DNA from: Pseudomonas sp. R-28-1W-6
Lineage (GTDB): Bacteria; Pseudomonadota; Gammaproteobacteria; Pseudomonadales; Pseudomonadaceae
Direction of reading: 5' to 3'
Assembly (NCBI RefSeq): GCF_009799925.1
Contig: NZ_WELK01000009.1
Location: 1-64,000 of the forward strand
Length of the DNA: 64,000 bases
Shown one piece after another: positions 53,666 through 62,454 of the stretch. The notes under the pieces were generated by a model. It was not told the DNA's origin. It saw nothing but the letters and a program-made list of their open reading frames with translations, and made no database searches. Position numbers and translations under genes: made by a program. Position 1 is the first letter of the stretch, and each line of letters opens with the position of its first letter.

Positions 53666-53931
53666 GGGTCTGTTCCCGTTTCGTTCACGGCCGCGACGCC
53701 GCCCGTTTTTGCACGGAGCTAGGCGCGAGACGCGAGGTTTGGTCGTCCAAATGAGCCGTCGAGTAACGACGTTCCGCGCAAAAACGGGCCCGTCCCTGCG
53801 GGTTGCGCGCAAAATCGCGCCATGCGTCGTTGCGGGACTTGCCAAGGGAATGACCATTGCCTGCGTCCCACGCCTAGCCTGGCGCGATTTTGCGCAGCAA
53901 CGCGGTTCGCGAACGAAACGGGAACAGACCC
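53666..53931 (-). mobile_element. MITE-like element, copy 2 (266 bp, inverted)
   Basis: Same length and order of parts as copy 1, in reverse orientation; apart from one base, the first 200 or so bases (from 53931 downward) look identical, and differences cluster near the smr end. Ends read GGGTCTGTTCCCGTTTCGTT and its complement (the copy-1 ends read GGGGCT, so both ends of each copy changed together). Left flank is TA (53664-53665), right flank TG. It abuts the smr start codon and separates it from its old promoter. Confidence 0.85.
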
Positions 53932-53965
53932 TGGCGCCTCCACTCAGGAGGGCAGTTTACCGGGA

Positions 53966-54292
53966 TCAGCCGCGTTTTTTCAGCAGGCGTGGCGACAGGC
54001 TCAGCGCGTTGCCCGTGCGACCGCTCAGACGCCGGCGGCAGCGACGCCAGACACCGATCCCGCCCCACAGCAGGAACAGGCCGAACAGCAGCAGGCTGAT
54101 GGCCGCGCCGATGCTGTCGTTCAACGGCCCCAGCGCCGGCGGTCGGCCGAGCAGGGCGGCGCTGCCGGCGAGGAACAGCAGCACGCCGAGGCCGGCAAAC
54201 AGGGCGGCCAGTGCCGCGAGAAAACGCCAGCGCCAGCTCGCCGGGCCTCTAGGGCGCAGGCGGCGGGCATCAAAACCATTGGACTGTTTCAT
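53966..54292 (-). CDS. Small membrane protein, unknown function
   Basis: 108 residues: a basic start (FDARRLRPRGPASWRWR), two hydrophobic helices (about 24-45 LAALAALFAGLGVLLFLAGS and 60-80 AAISLLLFGLFLLWGGIGV) and a very basic tail (WRRCRRRLSGRTGN, ending LLKKRG). Not recognised. Codon use is like its neighbours and the hydrophobic pattern supports a real gene. Confidence 0.65.
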   Translation of the reverse strand: MKQSNGFDARRLRPRGPASWRWRFLAALAALFAGLGVLLFLAGSAALLGRPPALGPLNDSIGAAISLLLFGLFLLWGGIGVWRRCRRRLSGRTGNALSLSPRLLKKRG

Positions 54293-54364
54293 GCCGACTT
54301 CCTCATAAGGTATCGGCGCTATGACCGGCGCTGGGCAGCAGGGTTCCGGTCAATCGGCGGAGGG

Positions 54365-54958
54365 CTAGATCAGCGCCTGGGCCTGCGGCACGACAATCGC
54401 GTAGTTGTCGGCCAGGGCCGCCATCTCGATGCGGTGCAGCTGGCGGGCGTCGATCAGTTCGCCGGCATAGGGCAGGTCGCGGGTGGCGCAGGCGCTGTCG
54501 ACCAGGGTGCAGCGGTAGCCGTAGTCCTTGGCGGCGCGCACGGTGGTGCTGATGCTCGAATGGGTCATGAAGCCGCAGACGATCAGGTCGAGGTGGCCGA
54601 GCTGCTGCAGGCCATCGTGCAGCGCGGTGCCGGCGAAGGCGTTGGGCAGGCGCTTCTCGATCACCAGCTCGCCGGCCTGCGGCTCCAGGCCGGCGATGAA
54701 GTGTCCGCGCGGGCCCTGCGGGTCGAGCAAGCCGCCGGGGATGCCGAGGTGGCGTACGTGTACCACCGGGGTGCCGAGGTTGCGCGCGGCGTGCAGCAGG
54801 GTACCGATCTGGGCGCAGGTGGCGTCGACGTCCGGCAGCTGCAGGACGCCGCTGCGGTATTCCTCCTGGGCGTCGATGATCAGCAGGGTCGCCTTGCTCA
54901 AGGTGGCTGGGGCGTAACCACGGCCAGTCAGCTGGAACAGGGTCTTGGGATCGGACAT
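54365..54958 (-). CDS. Isochorismatase-family cysteine hydrolase
   Basis: 197-residue hydrolase with the catalytic Asp in LLIIDAQEEYRSG (Asp about 29), Lys in EKRLPNAFAGTAL, and the Cys in the cis-peptide loop TLVDSACATRDL. The substrate may be a carbamoyl or nicotinamide-like amide; isochorismate is unlikely without siderophore genes. From memory PAO1 has a homologue just before prmB, as here. Confidence 0.92.
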   Translation of the reverse strand: MSDPKTLFQLTGRGYAPATLSKATLLIIDAQEEYRSGVLQLPDVDATCAQIGTLLHAARNLGTPVVHVRHLGIPGGLLDPQGPRGHFIAGLEPQAGELVIEKRLPNAFAGTALHDGLQQLGHLDLIVCGFMTHSSISTTVRAAKDYGYRCTLVDSACATRDLPYAGELIDARQLHRIEMAALADNYAIVVPQAQALI

Positions 54959-55114
54959 GGCGCGGGCTCCTGATGCGGCGATGCCTCTATTCTCTGCCTG
55001 CCAGGTGCATCTGTGAACCTCTTGCGCGGTTTTCCTTGTGCGCCAGAGGGCGCCGGCCCGGTAAAATGCCGCACTTGCGGCTAGAATCGCGCACCCGTTC
55101 TGGAGGTCTGTCCC

Positions 55115-56029
55115 GTGTCCCAATCCCGCCTGCGCACCCTGCGCGACCATATTCGCTGGGCTGTCAGCCGTTTCCACGCCGAGCAGCTGTTCTTCGGCCA
55201 TGGCACCGATAACGCCTGGGACGAGGCCCGCCAGCTGGTGCTCGGCGCCCTGCACCTGCCCTGGGAAGTCGCCGACAGCTACCTCGATTGCCGCCTGGAG
55301 GAGGACGAGCAGGAGCATCTGCTGGCGCTGCTCAAACGGCGCATCGACGAGCGTGTGCCGACCGCCTACCTGCTGGGCGAGGCCTGGTTCTGCGGCCTGC
55401 CTTTCATCGTCGACGAGCGCGTGCTGGTGCCGCGCTCGCCGATCGCCGAGCTGATCGGCCAGCACTTCGCGCCCTGGCTGAGCGGCGAGCCGGCGCGCAT
55501 CCTCGACCTGTGCACCGGCTCCGGCTGCATCGGCATCGCCTGCGCCTATGCCTTCCCGCAGGCCGAAGTGGTGCTGGCCGACCTGTCCTTCGAGGCCCTG
55601 GAAGTGGCCAACCAGAACATCGAGCGGCATGCCCTGGAAGAGCGCGTGTACACCGTGCAGGGCGACGGTTTCGCCGGCCTGCCGGGCCAGCGCTTCGACC
55701 TGATCGTCTCCAACCCGCCCTATGTGGATGCCGAAGACTTCGCCGACATGCCGGCCGAATACCAGCACGAACCGGAGCTGGGCCTGGCCTGTGGCGACGA
55801 TGGCCTGGACCTGGTGCGGCGCATGCTGGCCGAGGCGGCCGACCACCTGAACGAGCAGGGCATCCTGATCGTCGAGGTGGGCAACAGCCAGGTGCATGTC
55901 GAGGCGCTGTACCCGGAAGTCGACTTTACCTGGCTGGAGTTCGAGCAGGGCGGCCATGGCGTGTTCCTGCTGGCGGCCAAGCAGTGCCGCGAGCATCAGG
56001 CGCTGTTCTGCTCGCGGCTGAAGGGCTGA
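55115..56029 (+). CDS. prmB: Ribosomal protein L3 N5-glutamine methyltransferase
   Basis: Methylates a Gln of ribosomal protein L3 using SAM. 304 residues: N-terminal helical domain, then the class I methyltransferase core with [14 protein letters not shown] (motif I), [11 protein letters not shown] (NPPY catalytic loop) and [12 protein letters not shown] start with GGAGG ten bases upstream. The NPPY motif excludes DNA methyltransferases with other specificity less firmly than length and the FFGHG N terminus, which are typical of PrmB. Confidence 0.94.
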   Translation: MSQSRLRTLRDHIRWAVSRFHAEQLFFGHGTDNAWDEARQLVLGALHLPWEVADSYLDCRLEEDEQEHLLALLKRRIDERVPTAYLLGEAWFCGLPFIVDERVLVPRSPIAELIGQHFAPWLSGEPARILDLCTGSGCIGIACAYAFPQAEVVLADLSFEALEVANQNIERHALEERVYTVQGDGFAGLPGQRFDLIVSNPPYVDAEDFADMPAEYQHEPELGLACGDDGLDLVRRMLAEAADHLNEQGILIVEVGNSQVHVEALYPEVDFTWLEFEQGGHGVFLLAAKQCREHQALFCSRLKG

Positions 56030-56103
56030 GTCGGCAAACGGCGGGTATGCTCAGGCTGGATCGACACAGCCTTATCCCCCCTAGAAAAACTGAGCGAAGG
56101 CTT

Positions 56104-56119
56104 CGCGGCTGAAGCCGCG
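56104..56119. repeat. REP-like hairpin
   Basis: CGCGGCT-GA-AGCCGCG in the convergent gap after prmB; resembles the central hairpin of Pseudomonas REP elements. Confidence 0.5.
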
Positions 56120-56143
56120 CCTGCGCAGGCACGCCCCGGCTGA

Positions 56144-56926
56144 TCAGCGGGTGGCGATCCAGATCAGCAGGCCGGCCTGGAACAGGGCCAGCGCCACCAG
56201 GCACATGATGGTGAAGCGCAGGCTGCTGTCCTCGTGCCTGAGCAGCTTGTTCTTCTGCTCCAGCTTGCGCAGCGCGACCTCCTGCTCGTGCAGCTTCTGG
56301 TCGGCCTGCTGCAGCATGGCGGCGGCCTCGATGATCGCCACCGGCTGCAGGCGTTCGCTGTTCCACTCGCCGAGCAGGGCGCTGATGCTTTCGGCCCCGT
56401 AGCTGGCCTTCATCTGCAGCAGGTCCTGGTACTCGACCGCGAAGCCCTGGGCGCGCAGGAAGTGGTCGCGACGCTGGCGGGCCTCTTCGCTGGGGATGTC
56501 CTTGAGCGCCAGGGCGCCACCCTCGACCTGGTAGTTGGCCCAGCGCTGGCGGGCCCAGAGCACGCCCTGGGCGACCAGGAAACGACCGATGCCGCGGTTG
56601 GCCGGTTCGATCTGCAAGCCCTGGTCGGTGCCGAAGCGCACCTCGCGGCTGCGGTGGTCGGCCCACACCTCCAGCACGTTCTGTTCGCGCCGCACACGCT
56701 GGCCGGGCAGCTCGATGCTCAGGCGCAGCAGGCTCTGCTCCGGGCTGTGGCGCTCGACGCGGCCGAGCTGGACGAAGCGCAGCGGGCGGGCGCCGGTGTG
56801 CCGGTCGGTGGGCAGCGGGGCCAGGCGCAACAGGCGAAACTGCTCCGCCGGCAGGTCCTGCCAGGGGTGCGGTTGCGCGGCCGTGGCGGCTTCGTTCTCG
56901 GGTTGCTGGGCGTCGGTATCGTTCAT
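56144..56926 (-). CDS. Conserved protein with C-terminal membrane anchor, unknown function
   Basis: 260 residues. Acidic, Ala/Gln-rich N terminus, a soluble domain ([24 protein letters not shown]...[21 protein letters not shown]), a predicted coiled coil near 195-235 ([25 protein letters not shown]) and a tail helix ([21 protein letters not shown]). Not recognised. From memory PAO1 has a conserved unknown gene at the same place between prmB and aroC. Confidence 0.75.
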   Translation of the reverse strand: MNDTDAQQPENEAATAAQPHPWQDLPAEQFRLLRLAPLPTDRHTGARPLRFVQLGRVERHSPEQSLLRLSIELPGQRVRREQNVLEVWADHRSREVRFGTDQGLQIEPANRGIGRFLVAQGVLWARQRWANYQVEGGALALKDIPSEEARQRRDHFLRAQGFAVEYQDLLQMKASYGAESISALLGEWNSERLQPVAIIEAAAMLQQADQKLHEQEVALRKLEQKNKLLRHEDSSLRFTIMCLVALALFQAGLLIWIATR

Positions 56927-57084
56927 CTCGGGCGTCCTTGGACCAGGCTGACGGCGCACTGGCATCCGGATTATCGGCTGTTTTGCGCAATTCTGGAGGC
57001 CGGCAGTCTGCCATGCAGGTGAACTGGCCGGGCACCGCGGGTATACTGGCGCCCCCTCGTTCAGGCCTTCGCGGAGCTTTCTGC

Positions 57085-58176
57085 ATGTCCGGCAATACCT
57101 ACGGCAAGCTGTTCACCGTCACCACCGCAGGCGAAAGCCATGGTCCGGCGCTGGTCGCCATCGTCGACGGTTGCCCGCCGGGCATCGAGCTGTCCCTGGA
57201 GGACATGCAGCGCGACCTGGACCGGCGCAAGCCCGGCACCAGTCGCCACACCACCCAGCGCCAGGAAGACGACGTCGTGGAGATCCTCGCCGGCGTCTTC
57301 GAGGGCAAGACCACCGGCTGCGCCATCGGCCTGCTGATCCGCAACACCGACCAGAAGTCCAAGGACTACTCGGCGATCAAGGATCTGTTCCGCCCGGCCC
57401 ACGCCGACTACACCTACCACCACAAGTACGGCATCCGCGACTACCGTGGCGGCGGCCGCAGCTCGGCGCGCGAAACCGCCATGCGCGTGGCCGCCGGCGC
57501 CATCGCCAAGAAGGTGCTGGCCGCCTTTGGCATCAGCGTGCGCGGCTACATGAGCCAGCTCGGCCCGATCGAGATCCCGTTCAAGACCTGGGACAGCGTC
57601 GAACAGAACGCCTTCTTCTGCCCCGACCCGGACAAGGTGCCGGAGCTGGAGGCCTACATGGACCAGCTGCGCCGCGACCAGGACTCGGTCGGGGCGAAGA
57701 TCACCGTGGTGGCCGAAGGGGTGATGCCGGGCCTCGGCGAGCCGATCTTCGATCGCCTGGACGCCGAGCTGGCCCATGCCCTGATGAGCATCAACGCGGT
57801 CAAGGGCGTGGAGATCGGCGCCGGTTTCGCCTCGGTGGCCCAGCGCGGCACCGAGCACCGCGACGAACTGACGCCCGAGGGTTTCCTCTCCAATAACGCC
57901 GGCGGCATCCTCGGCGGGATTTCCTCCGGCCAGCCGATCGTCGCCCACCTGGCGCTCAAGCCGACCTCCAGCATCACCACCCCGGGCCGTTCCATCGATG
58001 TCGACGGCAACCCGGTGGAGGTGATCACCAAGGGCCGTCACGACCCCTGCGTGGGCATCCGCGCCACGCCGATCGCCGAGGCGATGATGGCCATCGTCCT
58101 GCTCGACCACCTGCTGCGCCACCGCGCGCAGAATGCAGGCGTGCAGGTCAACACGCCGGTACTCGGCCAGCTGTGA
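57085..58176 (+). CDS. aroC: Chorismate synthase
   Basis: Last step of the shikimate pathway, EPSP to chorismate, with reduced FMN. 363 residues with the three signatures [11 protein letters not shown] at the start, [21 protein letters not shown] in the middle and [19 protein letters not shown] near the end. ATG 57085 gives the exact family N terminus; the upstream in-frame ATG is rejected. Overlaps the MFS gene by 4 bp. Confidence 0.98.
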   Translation: MSGNTYGKLFTVTTAGESHGPALVAIVDGCPPGIELSLEDMQRDLDRRKPGTSRHTTQRQEDDVVEILAGVFEGKTTGCAIGLLIRNTDQKSKDYSAIKDLFRPAHADYTYHHKYGIRDYRGGGRSSARETAMRVAAGAIAKKVLAAFGISVRGYMSQLGPIEIPFKTWDSVEQNAFFCPDPDKVPELEAYMDQLRRDQDSVGAKITVVAEGVMPGLGEPIFDRLDAELAHALMSINAVKGVEIGAGFASVAQRGTEHRDELTPEGFLSNNAGGILGGISSGQPIVAHLALKPTSSITTPGRSIDVDGNPVEVITKGRHDPCVGIRATPIAEAMMAIVLLDHLLRHRAQNAGVQVNTPVLGQL

Positions 58177-59327
58177 CGACAGCCGCGCTGCCGTACTGGC
58201 GCCTGTCCGGCTTCTACCTGTTCTATTTCGCCCTGCTCGGCGCCACGGCGCCGTTTCTCGGCCTGTACTTCGCCCACCTGGGCTTCTCCCCGGCGCGCAT
58301 CGGCGAGCTGGTGGCGATACCCATGCTGATGCGCTGCGTGGCGCCCAACCTGTGGGGCTGGCTGGGCGACCACACGGGCCGCCGCCTGCTGATCGTGCGT
58401 CTCGGCGCGCTGTGCACCCTGCTCAGCCTGAGCCTGATCTTCGTCAGCCAGAGCTACGCCTGGCTGGCCCTGGTGATGGCCCTGCATGCCTTCTTCTGGC
58501 ACGCGGTGCTGCCGCAGTTCGAGGTGATCACCCTGGCCCACCTGCGCGAGCAGGCGGCGCGCTACACGCAGATCCGCCTGTGGGGCTCGATCGGCTTCAT
58601 TCTCGCGGTGGTCGCCCTGGGCAAGCTGTTCGATCGGTACAGCCTGGATGCCTATCCCTGGGCGCTGCTGCTGATCATCGGCGCCATCGTCCTGAGCAGC
58701 TTCTGGGTGCCGGATGCCACGCCCCATGTGGCCAGTGCGGTGGCGCCCGGGGCGGGCTTCCTGTTCCAGCTGCGCCAGCCGGGCGTGCTGGCCTTCTACC
58801 TGTGCGTGGGGCTGATGCAGCTGTCCCACGGGCCGTACTACACCTTTCTCAGCATCCACCTGGAGCACCTCGGCTATGCCCGCGGGGTGATCGGCGTGCT
58901 GTGGGCCCTGGGGGTGATCGCCGAGGTCCTGCTGTTCATGCTCATGGCCCGGCTGCTGGAGCGCTTCAGCCTGCGCCAGGTGCTGCTGGCCAGCTTCCTG
59001 ATCGCCGCCGGGCGCTGGCTGCTGCTCGGCTACCTGGCCGACAGCCTGGCCGTGCTGCTGTTCGCCCAGCTGCTGCATGCGGCCACCTTCGGCAGCTTCC
59101 ATGCCGCCGCCATCCATTTCGTCCAGCGCAGTTTCGGCGCCCGGCAGCAGGGGCAGGGGCAGGCGCTGTACGCCGCCCTGGCCGGGGTTGGCGGCGCGCT
59201 GGGGGCGCTGTATGCCGGTTACAGCTGGAAGGCCCTGGGCCCCGGCTGGACTTTCACCCTGGCCAGTCTGGCGGCGCTCGCCGCAGCCGTTATCATGGCC
59301 ACCCACGTACACGAGGAGCGGCCATGA
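58173..59327 (+). CDS. MFS transporter (HcaT/PPP-like family)
   Basis: 384-residue transporter with about 12 helices, MFS_1 type resembling the 3-phenylpropionic acid transporter family ([19 protein letters not shown] start; [16 protein letters not shown] loop 2-3; [14 protein letters not shown]). Substrate unknown; position between aroC and mtnB on one mRNA (4-bp overlaps on both sides, GTGA and ATGA) is conserved in related genomes as I recall, which makes a link to aromatic or methylthio compounds possible. Confidence 0.88.
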   Translation: MTTAALPYWRLSGFYLFYFALLGATAPFLGLYFAHLGFSPARIGELVAIPMLMRCVAPNLWGWLGDHTGRRLLIVRLGALCTLLSLSLIFVSQSYAWLALVMALHAFFWHAVLPQFEVITLAHLREQAARYTQIRLWGSIGFILAVVALGKLFDRYSLDAYPWALLLIIGAIVLSSFWVPDATPHVASAVAPGAGFLFQLRQPGVLAFYLCVGLMQLSHGPYYTFLSIHLEHLGYARGVIGVLWALGVIAEVLLFMLMARLLERFSLRQVLLASFLIAAGRWLLLGYLADSLAVLLFAQLLHAATFGSFHAAAIHFVQRSFGARQQGQGQALYAALAGVGGALGALYAGYSWKALGPGWTFTLASLAALAAAVIMATHVHEERP

Positions 59328-59935
59328 ACCGCGAACAACTGGCCCGGCAGATCGTCGAAGCCGGGCAATTTCTCTATGGCCGTGGCTGGTCGCCGGCCAC
59401 CAGCAGCAACTATTCCGTGCGCCTGGGTGCCGAGCAGGCGCTGCTCACCGTCTCCGGCAAGCACAAGGGCCAGCTGGGGCTGGACGACGTGCTGGCCACC
59501 GACCTCGACGGCAACAGCCTGGAACCGGGCAAGAAGCCCTCGGCCGAGACCCTGCTGCACACCCAGCTGTACCGCTGGAAGCCCGAAATCGGCGCGGTGC
59601 TGCACACCCATTCGGTCAATGCCACGGTGCTGTCGCGCCTGGCCCTGAGCGATTCGCTGGTGTTCGCCGACTACGAACTGCAGAAGGCCTTCGCCGGCAT
59701 CAGCAGCCACGAGTGCCAGGTCGAGGTGCCGATCTTCGCCAACGACCAGGATATCGCCCGCCTGGCCGCGCGCATCCAGCCCTGGCTGGACCAGCATCCG
59801 GACTGCGTCGGCTACCTGATCCGCGGCCACGGCCTGTACACCTGGGGCGCGCAGATGAGCGACGCGCTGCGCCAGATCGAAGCCTTCGAGTTCCTCTTCG
59901 AGTGCGAGCTGAAGGTCCGCGCCCTGCAGCGCTGA
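59324..59935 (+). CDS. mtnB: Methylthioribulose-1-phosphate dehydratase
   Basis: Class II aldolase-fold dehydratase in the methionine salvage pathway. 203 residues: PATSSNYSVRL at the N-terminal part, zinc His in LHTHSVNATVL and GYLIRGHGLYTWG, catalytic Glu in the KKPSAETLLHTQLY region. Overlaps the preceding MFS stop. No mtnA (isomerase) in this cluster. Confidence 0.96.
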   Translation: MNREQLARQIVEAGQFLYGRGWSPATSSNYSVRLGAEQALLTVSGKHKGQLGLDDVLATDLDGNSLEPGKKPSAETLLHTQLYRWKPEIGAVLHTHSVNATVLSRLALSDSLVFADYELQKAFAGISSHECQVEVPIFANDQDIARLAARIQPWLDQHPDCVGYLIRGHGLYTWGAQMSDALRQIEAFEFLFECELKVRALQR

Positions 59936-59982
59936 GGCGCCCCCTACGCAACATGAGAGCCCGACGGGGCCGGAGATCGACC

Positions 59983-60528
59983 ATGAGCAGCCTGACCGTC
60001 TACCACCAGTCCAGCCCGGACCTGCCGAACAAGCTACTGACCCATACCGAGGATATCGCCAGCACCCTGGCCGGGGTCGGCGTGCGCTTCGCGCGCTGGC
60101 AGGCCGGCGCGCCGATCCAGCCGGGCGCGACCCAGGAGCAGGTGATCGCCGCCTACCGGCCGCAGATCGACCAGCTGATGGCCGAGCAGGGCTATGTCAC
60201 CGTCGATGTGGTCAGCCTGGACAAGGACCATCCGCAGAAGGACGAGCTGCGCGCCAAGTTCCTCGACGAGCACCGCCATGGCGAGGACGAGGTGCGTTTC
60301 TTCGTCGCCGGCCGCGGCCTGTTCTGCCTGCATATCGACGATTATGTGTACGCGGTGCTGTGCGAGAAGGGTGACCTGATCTCGGTGCCGGCCGGCACCC
60401 GCCACTGGTTCGACATGGGTGAGTTCCCGCATTTCGTGGCCATTCGCCTGTTCAACAATCCCGAGGGCTGGGTGGCCACTTTCACCGGCGACCAGATCGC
60501 CAGCCGTTTCCCGCGCCTGGAAGACTGA
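59983..60528 (+). CDS. mtnD: Acireductone dioxygenase
   Basis: Cupin enzyme converting the acireductone to 2-oxo-4-methylthiobutyrate plus formate (Fe form) or to CO-releasing products (Ni form). 181 residues; metal ligands His-x-His-x3-Glu in [17 protein letters not shown] and the later His in [10 protein letters not shown]. Starts 47 bp after mtnB, RBS CGGAGA. Confidence 0.97.
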   Translation: MSSLTVYHQSSPDLPNKLLTHTEDIASTLAGVGVRFARWQAGAPIQPGATQEQVIAAYRPQIDQLMAEQGYVTVDVVSLDKDHPQKDELRAKFLDEHRHGEDEVRFFVAGRGLFCLHIDDYVYAVLCEKGDLISVPAGTRHWFDMGEFPHFVAIRLFNNPEGWVATFTGDQIASRFPRLED

Positions 60529-60532
60529 CGCC

Positions 60533-61216
60533 ATGCCGATCAAAGCCATCCTCACCGATATCGAAGGCACCACCAGTTCGGTGAGCTTCGTCTTCGACGT
60601 GCTGTTCCCCTATGCCGCCCGCCATCTGCCAGACTTCGTGCTCAAGCATGCCGACGAGCCGCTGCTGATCGAGCAGCTGGACGCGGTGCGGGCCGAAAGC
60701 GGCGAGGCCGATGCCGACTTGGTCCGGGTCATCGAGATTCTCCTCGGCTGGATCGCCGAGGACCGCAAGGCCACCCCGCTCAAGGCCCTGCAGGGGATGA
60801 TCTGGGCCGAGGGCTATCTGGCCGGGCAGCTCAAGGGGCATGTCTACCCGGATGCGGTGGAGGCCCTGCAACGCTGGAAGGCCGAGGGCTACGGGCTGTA
60901 CGTCTACTCGTCCGGCTCGATCCAGGCGCAGAAGCTGATTTTCGGCTGCTCCGAGGCCGGCGACCTGACGCCGCTGTTCAGCGGCTACTTCGACACCACC
61001 AGCGGGCCCAAGCGCGAGACTGCGTCCTATCAGAACATCACCGGGAGCATTGGCCTGCCGGCCGAGGAGATTCTGTTTCTCTCCGACATCGTCGAGGAGC
61101 TGGATGCCGCCCAGCAGGCGGGCATGCAGACCATCGGCCTGGCCCGCGACGGCGGCGAGCTGCCAGGCCACGAAACGGTGGCCAGTTTCGCGGTCATCGA
61201 TCTGAGTCGTTTCTAG
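60533..61216 (+). CDS. mtnC: Enolase-phosphatase E1
   Basis: HAD-family bifunctional enzyme: enolises and dephosphorylates 2,3-diketo-5-methylthiopentyl-1-phosphate to acireductone. 227 residues with [15 protein letters not shown] (catalytic Asp), the loop [12 protein letters not shown], Lys in [12 protein letters not shown] and [13 protein letters not shown]. Starts 4 bp after mtnD; last gene of the run. Confidence 0.97.
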   Translation: MPIKAILTDIEGTTSSVSFVFDVLFPYAARHLPDFVLKHADEPLLIEQLDAVRAESGEADADLVRVIEILLGWIAEDRKATPLKALQGMIWAEGYLAGQLKGHVYPDAVEALQRWKAEGYGLYVYSSGSIQAQKLIFGCSEAGDLTPLFSGYFDTTSGPKRETASYQNITGSIGLPAEEILFLSDIVEELDAAQQAGMQTIGLARDGGELPGHETVASFAVIDLSRF

Positions 61217-61218
61217 TC

Positions 61219-61242
61219 GTAGCCGGATGCAATCCGGGCTAC
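61219..61242. repeat. Short GTAGCC palindromic repeat
   Basis: GTAGCCGGAT...ATCCGGGCTAC (imperfect palindrome), a motif scattered widely in Pseudomonas intergenic DNA. Confidence 0.55.
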
Positions 61243-61263
61243 GGGATCAAGTCTGTCCAGATG

Positions 61264-61291
61264 AACAAGGCCGCCCTCGGGCGGCCTTGTT
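61264..61291. terminator. Bidirectional terminator after mtnC
   Basis: AACAAGGCCGCC/GGCGGCCTTGTT stem with CTCG loop, between mtnC and the converging catalase-fold gene. Confidence 0.88.
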
Positions 61292-61294
61292 GCT

Positions 61295-62440
61295 TCAGTG
61301 CGCTTGTGGCGCGCCGTTCCGCTGATGCCGGTACACGCTGACCGCCTCGTACACCGCCTTGCGCAGGCGGTTGATGCCACCGATGGGGCGGTGTTCGGGC
61401 AGGGCGTGCCAGGGGTTGAACGACAGGTTGTCGCAGAACAGGTTCTGCTCGCGGCTATCGAAGTCTTGGGCCGGCACCTTGATCGTCGCCACCGTCTCGA
61501 ACGGGGCGATGTCCTCGCTCCACGCCACGCTGGTGTCCTCGATGGGCATGTAGTGCTCGGGATTCTGCCGCTGCACCTGCAGGGCGAAGCAGGCCGGCAC
61601 CCGGTCCAGCGATAGCTGCTGGTACAGGGCGTTGCGCAGGAAGTTGGGCAGCGCGCTGTTCTGCTCGGGAAGTTCGTAGGGCGGGCAGCTGGCCGGGTCG
61701 GGGATGACCCGGTACTTGATGTTGTGCGGGCCGAGCTTGAACGGCGCGACCGAGCTGTAGGTGCTGGCCACCGGGCTGGCCGGCGCCGGCGCCAGGGTCT
61801 GCAGGGCGATGATCAGGTGGCGGATCTCCCAGCTGCGCGGGTCCCAGCTGGGGAAGAAGGCCAGCACCTTCTGGCCGCTGGCCTGGGCGGCGAAATTCTG
61901 TTGGTACTCGGCCACGTCGCGGACGAAGAACAGCGGATGGTTGAACATCACGAAGTCCTGGTTGCCGGCCGTGGCCGGGCTGCTGAGCAGCTTGTCGCCG
62001 GGCACGTCGAGCAGCTTGATGCCCATGCCGCGGGCGTCGCGGACGCTGTCGAACTGCGGGTAGGCGTTTCCGTTGGACAGGCGCATCCAGGCCTGCCAGG
62101 TCTTGCCCGGCTCGCTGAGCACGCCGTGGCGCAGGGCCGGGTCCAGCTCGGGCAGCACGCTGAACTGCGCCTTGACGCAGCCGTGGGCCTTGGCGTGGGC
62201 GTCGCGCAGTACCCGGGTGTTGTCGCGGTGCTGCTCGACGATGCGGATGGCGTCCTCGATGATGCCCTGGGTCAGGGCCGCCTCGTTGGCCGGGACCTGC
62301 TCCTCGGCCGATACCGGGCCGGAGAACTTCCAGGCGTAATACGCCGTGCCGATGCCCCAGCCGAGCAGGCCGACGGCCGCCAGCAGCAGGAGCAGTTTGC
62401 CGAGCAGCGCGCCCAGCCACAGCCAGAAACCTTTGAGCAT
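61295..62440 (-). CDS. Catalase-fold family protein, membrane-anchored
   Basis: 381 residues with an N-terminal membrane helix (LWLGALLGKLLLLLAAVGLL) and a catalase/SrpA-like domain: GCVKAQFSVLPELDPALRHG (distal His region is replaced by GCVKAQF), RLSNGNAYPQFDSVRDARGMGIKLLDV, NQDFVMFNHPLFFVRDVAEY. The core resembles the y4iL-type family of haem proteins that lack full catalase activity. Located directly downstream of the multihaem cytochrome gene (14 bp), so the two likely act together, perhaps in peroxide or lipid oxidation. Function inferred only. Confidence 0.75.
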   Translation of the reverse strand: MLKGFWLWLGALLGKLLLLLAAVGLLGWGIGTAYYAWKFSGPVSAEEQVPANEAALTQGIIEDAIRIVEQHRDNTRVLRDAHAKAHGCVKAQFSVLPELDPALRHGVLSEPGKTWQAWMRLSNGNAYPQFDSVRDARGMGIKLLDVPGDKLLSSPATAGNQDFVMFNHPLFFVRDVAEYQQNFAAQASGQKVLAFFPSWDPRSWEIRHLIIALQTLAPAPASPVASTYSSVAPFKLGPHNIKYRVIPDPASCPPYELPEQNSALPNFLRNALYQQLSLDRVPACFALQVQRQNPEHYMPIEDTSVAWSEDIAPFETVATIKVPAQDFDSREQNLFCDNLSFNPWHALPEHRPIGGINRLRKAVYEAVSVYRHQRNGAPQAH

Positions 62441-62454
62441 GGGGTTCTTCCTTG

